Shown one piece after another: positions 1 through 5,660 of a DNA stretch of 7,621 bases. The position numbers and the translations under genes are program-made. This stretch comes from Helicobacteraceae bacterium. Its GTDB lineage: Bacteria; Campylobacterota; Campylobacteria; Campylobacterales; SZUA-545. The notes beneath the pieces were generated by a model, which was not told the origin of the DNA, did no database searches, and worked only from the letters and a program-made list of their open reading frames with translations. The stretch spans positions 1 to 7,621 of the forward strand of contig QKHD01000398.1 in assembly GCA_003250175.1 (NCBI GenBank), written 5' to 3'. Within the stretch, counting starts at the first letter, position 1. Every line of letters begins with the position of its first letter.

Positions 1-955
1 CGATATCGACGCCGTCTGCGACGCCAAGGAAAAGCAATACAACATTCCCGTTGTGGCCGTTCACGCCCCTGGCTTTGTCGGCGGTAAAAACCTCGGCTCC
101 CGCATTGCCGGTGAATATGTGCTGGAGAAACTGGTCGGTACCAAAGAACCGGAAATCTCCACCCCCTATGACATCAACCTAATCGGCGAATACAACGTCA
201 CCGGCGATATGTGGCAGTACATTCCCATCTTGGAAAAGATCGGTATCCGGGTGCTCTCAACCCTCAGCGGCGACGGCCGGGTTGAAAAGATCCGCACGGC
301 CCACCGGGCCAAGCTTAACGTCATCGTCTGCGCCAAGTCGCTCATCACCTTCTGCCGCAAGATGGAAGAGCAGTACGGAATTCCCTACATCTCCACCAGC
401 TTCTACGGCATGCGCGATACAAAAAAGGCGATCATGGACATCGCCAACGCCCTGGGCGATCCGGAGCTGATTAAAAAAGCCGAAGCCGTTCTGGCCGAAG
501 AAGAGGCCAAACTGGACGAAAAACTCCAGCCCTACCGCGAATTTTTCAAAGGCAAAAAGGCCGTGCTCAACACCGGCGGCAACAAATCCTGGTCTATCGC
601 TTCCGCCCTGCAGGACATGGGGATCGAAGTGGTCGCCACATCCATCCGCAAAGCCACGGAAGATGACATCGCCATCGCCAGGGAGTACCTGGGTCCGGAG
701 GGGATTTTAATGAAGGTTCCTGCCAAAGAGCAAGCCGGCGTCATTGATAAAACCGGTGCGCATATTCTTTTGGCTGGAGGGCGCAGCCTCTATACCGCGA
801 TTAAAAAACGGATCGCCTTTATTGACGTGAACCAGGAGAAAAAGCTCAGCTACGGCGGCTTTGACGGTCTCATCAACCTGGCGGAAGATGTTAAAAAAGT
901 GCTGCAAAACCCTGTTTTCCAAAACGTTGCGAAGGCAGCGCCATGGGAGAAGTAG
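1..955 (+). CDS. nifE: NifE, FeMo-cofactor assembly scaffold subunit (5' end outside window)
   Basis: NifE pairs with NifN in an alpha2beta2 scaffold, related to NifDK, on which the NifB-derived iron-sulfur core is converted to FeMo-cofactor in the cytoplasm. The reading frame is open from base 2, so the gene begins upstream; 317 residues are visible, roughly the last two thirds of a usual NifE. Family signatures seen: 'VHAPGFVGGKNLG' near the left edge, 'LSGDGRVEKI', the Cys (codon 329-331) in 'VIVCAKS' that matches the conserved cofactor-region Cys of NifE, 'EEQYGIPYI', 'GGNKSWSIASALQDMG', 'GGRSLYTAIKKRIAFIDVNQE' and a closing 'APWE'. The 'GGNKSW' and 'DVNQE' motifs favour NifE over NifD. 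A GTG at 53 is internal and not a start. Two bases separate its TAG from nifN, so the two are surely co-transcribed and probably translationally coupled. Confidence 0.95.
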   Translation, partial: DIDAVCDAKEKQYNIPVVAVHAPGFVGGKNLGSRIAGEYVLEKLVGTKEPEISTPYDINLIGEYNVTGDMWQYIPILEKIGIRVLSTLSGDGRVEKIRTAHRAKLNVIVCAKSLITFCRKMEEQYGIPYISTSFYGMRDTKKAIMDIANALGDPELIKKAEAVLAEEEAKLDEKLQPYREFFKGKKAVLNTGGNKSWSIASALQDMGIEVVATSIRKATEDDIAIAREYLGPEGILMKVPAKEQAGVIDKTGAHILLAGGRSLYTAIKKRIAFIDVNQEKKLSYGGFDGLINLAEDVKKVLQNPVFQNVAKAAPWEK

Positions 956-957
956 CC

Positions 958-2238
958 ATGAAACATCATCACGCGTCCGCCAAACCGTTGCATGTCAACC
1001 CTATCGCCCACTCCCAGCCCATGGGGGCGACCCTCGCCTTTTTGGGTGTCAAGGGGTGCCTGCCGCTGATGCACGGAGCGCAGGGGTGCGCCAGCTTTAC
1101 CAAGGTGCTCTTTACCCGTCACTTTAGCGAGCCTATCGCCATTCAAAACACCGCGGTCAGCGATATTACGGCGGTACTTGACGGCGGAGATTACTCCATT
1201 TTGACGGCGATTGAAAACATTACCCAGAAGGTCAAGCCCTCCCTCATCGGCCTGCACACCACCGGCCTGACGGAGACCAAGGGCGACGACATCCGCGGTG
1301 CCGTATCCCGCACTGACTACCCCACCGTTTTTGTTCAGACCCCCGACTTTGAGGGTGGGCTGGAGAGCGGCTGGGCCATGACGGCCAAAGCCCTGATCGA
1401 TCAGCTGACCGAAAAAGCCGATACGACGGATGAGCGCAAACTGGTGCTCATGCCCCACGTCAACATGCAGCCCATCGAGGTGGAAAAACTCAAGGAGTTC
1501 TGCCTGGGCTTCGGGTTTGAGGTCTTTGCCCTTCCCGACATCTCCGAAAGCCTCGACGGCCACCTCGAAGCGGGCCAGGGCCAGATGGCTCCGGAGGGGA
1601 TCACCGTAGAGCAGATCAAGGCACTCGCAACCTGCGGCCATATCATTACCGTGGGCGCCTCCATGCAGGTTGCTGCGGAAGCGCTGCAGGAGAAAAACCC
1701 GGCCATCAAACACCACCACTTTGACCACCTCGCCGGCCTTGACGCCACCGACGCGTTGGTCGAGCTTTTGATGGAGCTGCGCCACATCCAACCCCTGCCC
1801 CAGGTCAAGCGGTGGCGCCAGCGTCTGCAAGATGCCATGCTGGACACCCACTTTATTATCGGCGGCACCCGCATGGTGGTGACGGGCGATCCGGATCAGC
1901 TGGCGGGCCTGTGTGCCGCCTGGCGCAGTGTGGGGGCGGTTATTACCGCCGCCATCGCCACCAACGACTCTCCCGTCCTTGACCGTATCGAAGCGGAAAA
2001 GGTGATGGTGGGCGACCTGGAAGATGCGGAGGCTCTGCTGGAACATGCCGACATGCTGATCGGCAACTTCCACGTCGAGCGTATCGCCCATGCGCACCAC
2101 AAGAGCTACATTCACCGCGGCGTCCCCAACTATGAAGAAGTCGGGAACCAACTCAAAAACGACCTGCTCTACGAGGGAAGCGCCTACCTGCTCTTCGAGA
2201 CGGCCAACATTATTACAAAGGCATCCCATGGCCACTGA
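958..2238 (+). CDS. nifN: NifN, FeMo-cofactor assembly scaffold subunit
   Basis: This is the beta-like partner of NifE in the NifEN scaffold. The N-terminus has the family pattern: 'KPLHVNPIAHSQPMGATLAFLG', then Cys34 and Cys43 in 'VKGCLPLMHGAQGCASF', then 'RHFSEPI'; these Cys positions are where NifN/NifK hold bridging iron-sulfur clusters. Further on are 'GLHTTGLTETKGDDI', 'VFVQTPDFEGGLESGW' and a C-terminal 'GNFHVERIAHAHHKSYIHRGVPNYE', all NifN/NifK-like. I chose ATG 958 (426 residues) because GGGAGAAG at 945-952 sits at good Shine-Dalgarno distance; ATG 943 would add five residues and overlap nifE by 13 bases with a poorer site. The length is slightly short for NifN but nothing looks missing. 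The last 11 bases overlap the chosen nifX start. A 461-codon antisense open frame opposite this gene is a composition artefact. Confidence 0.95.
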   Translation: MKHHHASAKPLHVNPIAHSQPMGATLAFLGVKGCLPLMHGAQGCASFTKVLFTRHFSEPIAIQNTAVSDITAVLDGGDYSILTAIENITQKVKPSLIGLHTTGLTETKGDDIRGAVSRTDYPTVFVQTPDFEGGLESGWAMTAKALIDQLTEKADTTDERKLVLMPHVNMQPIEVEKLKEFCLGFGFEVFALPDISESLDGHLEAGQGQMAPEGITVEQIKALATCGHIITVGASMQVAAEALQEKNPAIKHHHFDHLAGLDATDALVELLMELRHIQPLPQVKRWRQRLQDAMLDTHFIIGGTRMVVTGDPDQLAGLCAAWRSVGAVITAAIATNDSPVLDRIEAEKVMVGDLEDAEALLEHADMLIGNFHVERIAHAHHKSYIHRGVPNYEEVGNQLKNDLLYEGSAYLLFETANIITKASHGH

Positions 2239-2665
2239 TTACACCAGTATCAAGGTCACGACGACCAACCCAAATAAAGGAGAAGGTATGCTCAAAGTCG
2301 CCTTTGCAAGCAGTGATATGGAGTGGATCAACGACCACTTCGGTAAAACCAGTCAATTTGTTATTTATGATATTTCCGATTCCGGATTCAATCTGATTGA
2401 AGTATTAAAAGTCGCCCAGGAGGAGATCTCCGAAGAGGACGACAAAAACGAACAGGTCGCCCAGATTCTGGCGGACAAAGGGGTGCATATTCTCTATGTC
2501 GCCTCCATCGGACCGACCGCCGCGGCGAAGGTCGTCAAAAAACGGGTTCACCCCCTTAAAGTACAGGTCGACACCAAAGTCGAAGACGCCTGCAAAGAGT
2601 TCCAACGGATGCTGGGGAGCAATCCTCCACCCTGGATTAAAAAAATCATCAACCAAGGAGCGTAA
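2228..2665 (+). CDS. nifX: NifX, FeMo-cofactor/NifB-cofactor carrier protein
   Basis: NifX is a small cytoplasmic carrier that binds cofactor precursors during their passage to and from NifEN. The 145-residue product shows the NifX/NafY core: 'MLKVAFASSDMEWINDHFG' (residues 21-39, the 'ASSD...HFG' signature), 'FVIYDI', 'HILYVASIGPTAAAKVVKKRVHPLKV' (88-112) and the closing 'PPPWIKK'. Two in-frame starts are credible. ATG 2228 overlaps the end of nifN and has AAAGG at 2217-2221; ATG 2288 has a stronger AAAGGAG at 2276-2282 and gives 125 residues. I report 2228 because other NifX proteins carry a similar N-terminal arm of about 20 residues before 'LKVAFASSD' and because overlap suits coupling to nifN, but the internal start may also be used. 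An upstream ATG at 2090 lies inside nifN and is rejected. Confidence 0.88.
   Translation: MATDYTSIKVTTTNPNKGEGMLKVAFASSDMEWINDHFGKTSQFVIYDISDSGFNLIEVLKVAQEEISEEDDKNEQVAQILADKGVHILYVASIGPTAAAKVVKKRVHPLKVQVDTKVEDACKEFQRMLGSNPPPWIKKIINQGA
2276..2282 (+). promoter_or_regulatory. Strong internal Shine-Dalgarno inside the 5' end of nifX
   Basis: AAAGGAG lies 5 bases before an in-frame ATG at 2288, 20 codons into the reported nifX. It matches the AAGGAG sites used by most genes of this operon. It either marks the true nifX start or yields a second, shorter NifX lacking the N-terminal arm. Confidence 0.5.
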
Positions 2666-2671
2666 TACGCC

Positions 2672-3124
2672 ATGAGTACTACAGAAGATAACCTTTTTCT
2701 TAAACAGCTGATCAACCAGGTCCGCGCCCAGGATCAGTTCGGAACATGGAGCAAGTTCTCCGACGAAGAGCTGCTGACAAAAAAATACATCAAGACCAAA
2801 GAGGATCTGAAAAATATCCCCGTTATCGCCGACATCGACGAAATGATCATCGGGGATATCAAGATGATCTATCAGGCTTTGGCCTTGGGGTTTGAGAGCA
2901 AAACCGGCGTCATGTGCAACGTCATTATGGAGATGAGCCATGAAGGGTTTGGCCGTGTGGCGGTGATCGCGGACAAGATCGTGATCCAGAACAAGTATTT
3001 CAAAGATGCCCACCGCTTCAGCTACCGCACTATCGAGAAACTTCTCGAAGACGGCGATAAGATGATGAAGTCGGCACTTGAAATCTACGAACAATACAAA
3101 CCTTGCGCCAAAGCGCAGGATTAA
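2672..3124 (+). CDS. NifX-associated nitrogen fixation protein (DUF269 family)
   Basis: This family occurs almost only next to nifX in nif operons; its biochemical role is not firmly established, and it is thought to assist FeMo-cofactor assembly or insertion with NifX. The 150-residue product has the family's landmarks: 'RAQDQFGTW' (18-26), 'SDEELL' (30-35), 'KEDLKNIPVIADID' (43-56), 'GFESKTGVM' (73-81), 'MSHEGFGR' (88-95) and 'KDAHRF' (111-116). There is no signal peptide or membrane segment, so it should be cytosolic. Length is typical. AAGGAG at 2655-2660 lies 11 bases before the ATG and overlaps the end of nifX, whose stop is only 6 bases upstream, so the two are tightly linked. No oddity seen. 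Confidence 0.92.
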   Translation: MSTTEDNLFLKQLINQVRAQDQFGTWSKFSDEELLTKKYIKTKEDLKNIPVIADIDEMIIGDIKMIYQALALGFESKTGVMCNVIMEMSHEGFGRVAVIADKIVIQNKYFKDAHRFSYRTIEKLLEDGDKMMKSALEIYEQYKPCAKAQD

Positions 3125-3147
3125 TTTCACTAAAAAGGCATAGCAAC

Positions 3148-3663
3148 ATGGCAAAAATCGGTATCTTTTACGGAAGCAGCGGCGGCGTAACCGGCGCAGT
3201 GGCGGAAAAACTTGAAGAGCTGTTCGAAGACGCAGATCTGATCAACATGGAAGAGGACTTCGATGACATCGATCAGCTGCTTGGCTACGATATCCTCCTT
3301 CTCGGTTCCTCCACATGGGGTCAGGGTGACCCGCAGCGCGACTGGGTTGACCCCCTGTATGAAATCGAAAGCGACGACGTCGACTTCTCCGGAAAGACTA
3401 TTGCACTCTTTGGTGCGGGCGACCAGGAAACACACGGCGAACACTTCGTCAGCGCCCTGGGCAAAATGTATGACCTCTTTAAAAAACGCGGAGCCAAACT
3501 GGTCGGGTCTTTCCCAACCGAAGGTTTTACGTACGAGTTCTCCCTGGCGGAGCGCGACGGCAAATTCGTGGGCCTCGCTTTTGACGACGTAAACCAGTCT
3601 GACCTGACTGAAGAGCGTGTGGAAAAATGGGTTGCCGGCCTTAAAGAAGAGCTGGGACTGTAA
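3148..3663 (+). CDS. nifF: Long-chain flavodoxin, probable electron donor to nitrogenase (NifF-like)
   Basis: Flavodoxins carry FMN and pass single low-potential electrons; in a nif operon the expected partner is the Fe protein NifH. The 171-residue product is the long-chain type: phosphate-loop region 'YGSSGGVTGAVAE' (8-20), 'GSSTWGQGDPQRDW' (53-66) with FMN-stacking Trp57, 'GAGDQETHGEHFVSALG' (89-105), 'GKFVGLAFDDVNQSDLTEERVEKWV' at 138-162 (given as a landmark of the C-terminal helix region). Two departures from the usual pattern: the phosphate loop has Gly12 where most have Thr, and His96 occupies the place of the second FMN-stacking aromatic, normally Tyr. ATG 3148 is chosen over an in-frame ATG at 3103 inside the previous gene because the flavodoxin fold starts at 'AKIGIFYGSS' and AAAGG lies at 3134-3138. 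It could equally be called a general flavodoxin (fldA). Confidence 0.92.
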   Translation: MAKIGIFYGSSGGVTGAVAEKLEELFEDADLINMEEDFDDIDQLLGYDILLLGSSTWGQGDPQRDWVDPLYEIESDDVDFSGKTIALFGAGDQETHGEHFVSALGKMYDLFKKRGAKLVGSFPTEGFTYEFSLAERDGKFVGLAFDDVNQSDLTEERVEKWVAGLKEELGL

Positions 3664-3665
3664 GC

Positions 3666-3681
3666 GCTACAAAATTGTAGC
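3666..3681. repeat. Inverted repeat before the P-II-like gene
   Basis: GCTACAA (3666-3672), AA, TTGTAGC (3675-3681) form 7-base arms around 2 bases, in the 32-base gap between the flavodoxin stop and the P-II-like start and just before the AAGGAG at 3684-3689. The arms are too close for a good hairpin and there is no T-run, so an operator or a small RNA structure near the ribosome site is likelier than a terminator. Function is unproven. Confidence 0.45.
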
Positions 3682-3695
3682 CCAAGGAGCAAACA

Positions 3696-4025
3696 ATGAA
3701 AATGATTAAGGCAATTATCAACGAAGAACACCTGGCTGGAGTCATTGATGCACTCTATGAGAATGAGATCTACGGTATCACCGTGACCAAAGTTCTGGGG
3801 CTGGGCAACCTCAACCTCAAACATGAAAAACGACCCGATGACCTTAAAGAGAGTGTCAAGATGGAGATCATCGTCTCCAACGAACACTACAAAAAAGTGG
3901 CCATCGACCTGATCATGGAAAATGCCCACCAGCTTGAGCACGGTGCCGGCAAGATCTTTGTCATCGATGTGGCCGAAGCGTATCGTATCCGTACAGGTGA
4001 GCGAGACGTCGAAGCACTCAATTAA
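3696..4025 (+). CDS. P-II family protein with altered T-loop
   Basis: P-II proteins are trimeric sensors of ATP/ADP and 2-oxoglutarate that bind target proteins through a flexible T-loop. The 109-residue product aligns without gaps to residues 1-37 of GlnB/GlnK ('MKMIKAIINEEHLAGVIDAL', 'GITVTKVLGLG'), keeps 'GAGKIFVIDV' (83-92) with Lys86, and keeps 'YRIRTGE' (96-102) with Arg97 and Arg99, the nucleotide-phosphate residues. However, Leu39 replaces the Gln39 that contacts 2-oxoglutarate, the T-loop (about 37-54) is some 5 residues shorter and contains no Tyr, so the usual uridylylation site (Tyr51) is absent, and the start of the B-loop is not the standard TGKIGDG. AAGGAG at 3684-3689 precedes the ATG by 6 bases. 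Sitting between flavodoxin and nifW, it probably acts on nitrogenase or its electron supply; that role is inference. It is not clearly NifI1/NifI2. Confidence 0.85.
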   Translation: MKMIKAIINEEHLAGVIDALYENEIYGITVTKVLGLGNLNLKHEKRPDDLKESVKMEIIVSNEHYKKVAIDLIMENAHQLEHGAGKIFVIDVAEAYRIRTGERDVEALN

Positions 4026-4036
4026 GGAGTTAGACC

Positions 4037-4447
4037 ATGACACGCCTGGAAGAATTTTACAAAATCACCGACGCCGAAGACTATTTTGATTTCTTCGATG
4101 TCGAATACAACGAACAGCTGGTAAACGTCAAACGATTTCACATCATGCGGAAATTCGGCGAGATGATCGAAAAGACCAAAGAGATGGCGATCGAGAGCGA
4201 CGAAAAACTGCTGGACTTTTTTAAATTTGCCTTGATCACCGTTTACAAGAACTTTGAAAGCGGCTACAACCCCAGCGCGGCCGATATCTGGCGGATGTAC
4301 GACAACCCCGTCGGCTGTATCAAAGTCACGCTGGACGAAATGGGCGAGGTGGCGGATGTGAGCAGCTCCTGTTCCTCCTGCCAGACCTCAACCACCTGTT
4401 CCAATTCCTTTTCGTCCGACACACCGGATTTTCTGAAAAGCGAGTAA
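4037..4447 (+). CDS. nifW: NifW-like nitrogenase maturation/protective protein with Cys-rich tail
   Basis: NifW binds the MoFe protein (NifDK) and aids its maturation or protection from oxygen. The first ~90 residues match the family: 'DAEDYFDFFDVEYNEQLVNVKRFHIMRKFGE' region (12-42; compare the usual AED-F-DFF-V-Y...VNV-R-HI pattern), then a helical stretch and 'LITVYKNFESGY' (66-77). Beyond this it is unusual: residues 92-136 form an extra tail with Cys94, Cys112, Cys115 and Cys121 inside a Ser/Thr-rich run (109-128), which ordinary NifW of about 110 residues lacks. AAGGAG at 4024-4029 lies 7 bases before the ATG. Its TAA is immediately followed by the nifZ ATG, so the two are coupled, fitting their related roles. 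The NifW core call is by remembered motif only. Confidence 0.82.
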   Translation: MTRLEEFYKITDAEDYFDFFDVEYNEQLVNVKRFHIMRKFGEMIEKTKEMAIESDEKLLDFFKFALITVYKNFESGYNPSAADIWRMYDNPVGCIKVTLDEMGEVADVSSSCSSCQTSTTCSNSFSSDTPDFLKSE

Positions 4448-4840
4448 ATGATGGATGAAAAGAAGATGACCGTAGCCGAAGAGGGGATGGTCTCCGCTTC
4501 GACAAAGGATGAGATTCTACCCGTTTTCCGGATCGGAGAACGGGTCAGGCTGATCAAAGCGATCCGTAACGACGGCACCTACCCCCACGCCAACAATGGA
4601 GATATTCTCCTGGAGCCTGGGGCCATCGGGTATGTCCGCAAGATCGGGGACTTTCTCCAGACCATTCGGGTCTATGAAGTCAACTTCTTTGAAGAGGGCT
4701 TTATCTTCGGATGCCGTGAATTCGAACTGGAATCCGCCGATGAAGATAGCGGCTACGATGAAGTCGCCGAAGAGCTCGAGTGGCTCAAACGCCACCGGGA
4801 AGAACGCGCCAAGGCGCAATCTCAGAAAGAAGGAGATTGA
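4448..4840 (+). CDS. nifZ: NifZ, MoFe-protein P-cluster maturation factor
   Basis: NifZ is needed for forming the second P-cluster pair of the MoFe protein. The core at residues 27-95 shows the family pattern: 'FRIGERVRLIKAIRNDGTYP' (27-46), 'GDILLEPGAIGYVRKIGDFL' (51-70), 'YEVNFFEEGFIFGCREFEL' (76-94). This is an SH3-like beta fold in the family. A 26-residue N-terminal extension and a charged Glu/Lys/Arg-rich C-terminal tail (97-130) flank it. Start ATG 4448 directly abuts the nifW stop (TAAATG); ATG 4451 is also possible. No good Shine-Dalgarno precedes it, which points to translation by ribosomes finishing nifW. It ends 21 bases before the next gene. Confidence 0.88.
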   Translation: MMDEKKMTVAEEGMVSASTKDEILPVFRIGERVRLIKAIRNDGTYPHANNGDILLEPGAIGYVRKIGDFLQTIRVYEVNFFEEGFIFGCREFELESADEDSGYDEVAEELEWLKRHREERAKAQSQKEGD

Positions 4841-4861
4841 ATTTAAAAAAGGAGAGTAAAT

Positions 4862-5203
4862 ATGGCATCAGTAATTTTTTGCGGTTTTGGCAAAGAAAAA
4901 GACGGTCGGGTAGTGACCAAAAACGGTGAAGTCCTTCTGCGAGTAGCAGCAGCAAACGGCATCATGATCCCTAAAGAGTGCGAAGAGGGTGAGTGCGGCA
5001 GCTGTGTTGTAAAAGTTGAAGAAATCAGCGAAGAAAAACAGACCCACTACATGGACGACAAAGAACTGAACAAACTGATCGAACTGGGCCTTCTGAGCAA
5101 GGACAAAGCTGAAGAGCTGAACCAGTCCACAACTCAGAGCCAATATCGTTTGGCATGTCAGTGCGTCATCCGTGGCGACATTCTGGTCAAACCATTTAAC
5201 TAA
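4862..5203 (+). CDS. [2Fe-2S] ferredoxin resembling Azotobacter FeSII (Shethna protein II)
   Basis: The 113-residue product is a plant-type-fold [2Fe-2S] protein with ligands Cys40, Cys45, Cys48 ('CEEGECGSC') and Cys99 ('YRLACQ'). Between the third and fourth ligands lie 50 residues, well above the roughly 30 of ordinary plant-type ferredoxins. This insert, with 'YMDDKELNKLIELGLLSKDKAEELN' spanning 63-87, resembles the FeSII insert ('TDKERNVLKSVGKL...' as I remember it) leading into the same 'YRLACQ'. In Azotobacter FeSII forms an oxygen-resistant but inactive complex with the two nitrogenase components. That suggests either conformational protection or electron transfer here; sequence alone cannot decide. 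Cys101 is an extra Cys near the fourth ligand. AAGGAG at 4849-4854 is 7 bases before the ATG. No signal peptide. Confidence 0.88.
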   Translation: MASVIFCGFGKEKDGRVVTKNGEVLLRVAAANGIMIPKECEEGECGSCVVKVEEISEEKQTHYMDDKELNKLIELGLLSKDKAEELNQSTTQSQYRLACQCVIRGDILVKPFN

Positions 5204-5233
5204 AACCAACCAAACAAAAGGAGAAATACAACC

Positions 5234-5524
5234 ATGACAACTCGTGTCGAAATTATCAATGACTTCCTGGCGATCAACGTTCACCCTGGAAAAACTATCC
5301 AGGATATCGTTGAAGCTTCCGGTAGTGCCCTGCCTTTCGGTTGCCGCGACGGCGAATGCGGTACATGTATCGTAATGATCGAATCCGGTATGGAATACCT
5401 GAGCGAAGTAACAGCTAAAGAGGTTGCCGTACTGAAAACTGTCGGCGAACAAAACCCTAAAGCTCGTCTTGCTTGCCAAATGAAAGTTATCCAGCCTAAC
5501 GGCCTGGTACGTATCAAATACTAA
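5234..5524 (+). CDS. [2Fe-2S] ferredoxin, nif-associated
   Basis: This 96-residue protein has a plant-type [2Fe-2S] site: Cys37, Cys42, Cys45 ('CRDGECGTC') and Cys81 ('ARLACQ'), with a 35-residue span between the third and fourth ligands. The N-terminal 'VHPGKTIQDIVEASG' (16-30) is the usual beta-grasp start. It is a soluble electron carrier; as the last gene of the nif operon it probably serves nitrogenase or cofactor synthesis, but the partner is not shown by the sequence. It is clearly related to, but shorter than, the preceding ferredoxin, so the two are likely an old duplication with different tasks. AAGGAG at 5218-5223 precedes the ATG by 10 bases in an A-rich leader. Arg codons are mostly CGT and the wobble bases are more often T than in nifEN, as expected of strongly expressed genes. 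Confidence 0.9.
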   Translation: MTTRVEIINDFLAINVHPGKTIQDIVEASGSALPFGCRDGECGTCIVMIESGMEYLSEVTAKEVAVLKTVGEQNPKARLACQMKVIQPNGLVRIKY

Positions 5525-5531
5525 GACTTTC

Positions 5532-5565
5532 CTGCCTCCTTTTTAGGAGGCAGACTCCCCTTTTT
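5532..5565 (+). terminator. Probable Rho-independent terminator ending the nif operon
   Basis: A perfect 9-bp stem, CTGCCTCCT (5532-5540) and AGGAGGCAG (5545-5553), with a TTTT loop starts 8 bases after the ferredoxin stop. The T-run (5561-5565) is separated from the stem by ACTCCCC, so efficiency may be partial, and some read-through into rpoN is possible. Confidence 0.75.
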
Positions 5566-5660
5566 GTCACACTTCTGATTATTTTTTATTCATCAAACTG
5601 CCCGCTTTCGTGGTACCATATTAATTTTAGATTAAGTTATTTAAATATGATAGGTTGACG
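5566..5660 (+). promoter_or_regulatory. AT-rich leader of rpoN, promoter not resolved
   Basis: This stretch is sharply more AT-rich than its surroundings and lies between a terminator and rpoN, so it should hold the rpoN promoter. Candidate -10 boxes are TAGATT (5628-5633) and TATGAT (5646-5651), neither with a convincing -35; the phylum's main sigma factor is known to tolerate poor -35 boxes. A 10-base palindrome TATTTAAATA is at 5638-5647. I see no sigma-54 -24/-12 pair (GG-N10-GC) here and no TGT-N10-ACA NifA site. Confidence 0.35.

Noticed and set aside
2090..2227. Longer NifX beginning inside nifN
   Set aside because: The added N-terminus is an out-of-frame reading of the conserved nifN C-terminus and has no ribosome site.
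850..2235. 461-codon open frame on the minus strand opposite nifN
   Set aside because: Its codons are exactly antisense to the nifN codons, so it stays open simply because nifN avoids TTA, CTA and TCA codons. The product shows no family motifs, and nifN is certain.
2405..3154. 249-codon minus-strand frame across nifX and the DUF269 gene
   Set aside because: Antisense shadow covering two clearly identified genes and their junction, with no motifs.
5154..5168. TGGCATG...TGC resembling a -24/-12 promoter
   Set aside because: The GG-to-GC spacing is 9 rather than 10 bases and it lies inside the FeSII-like ferredoxin coding sequence.
5566..5660. Sigma-54 promoter or NifA site before rpoN
   Set aside because: TGGTACC at 5611 looks like a -24 start, but the GC required 10 bases after GG is absent, and no TGT-N10-ACA pair is correctly spaced.
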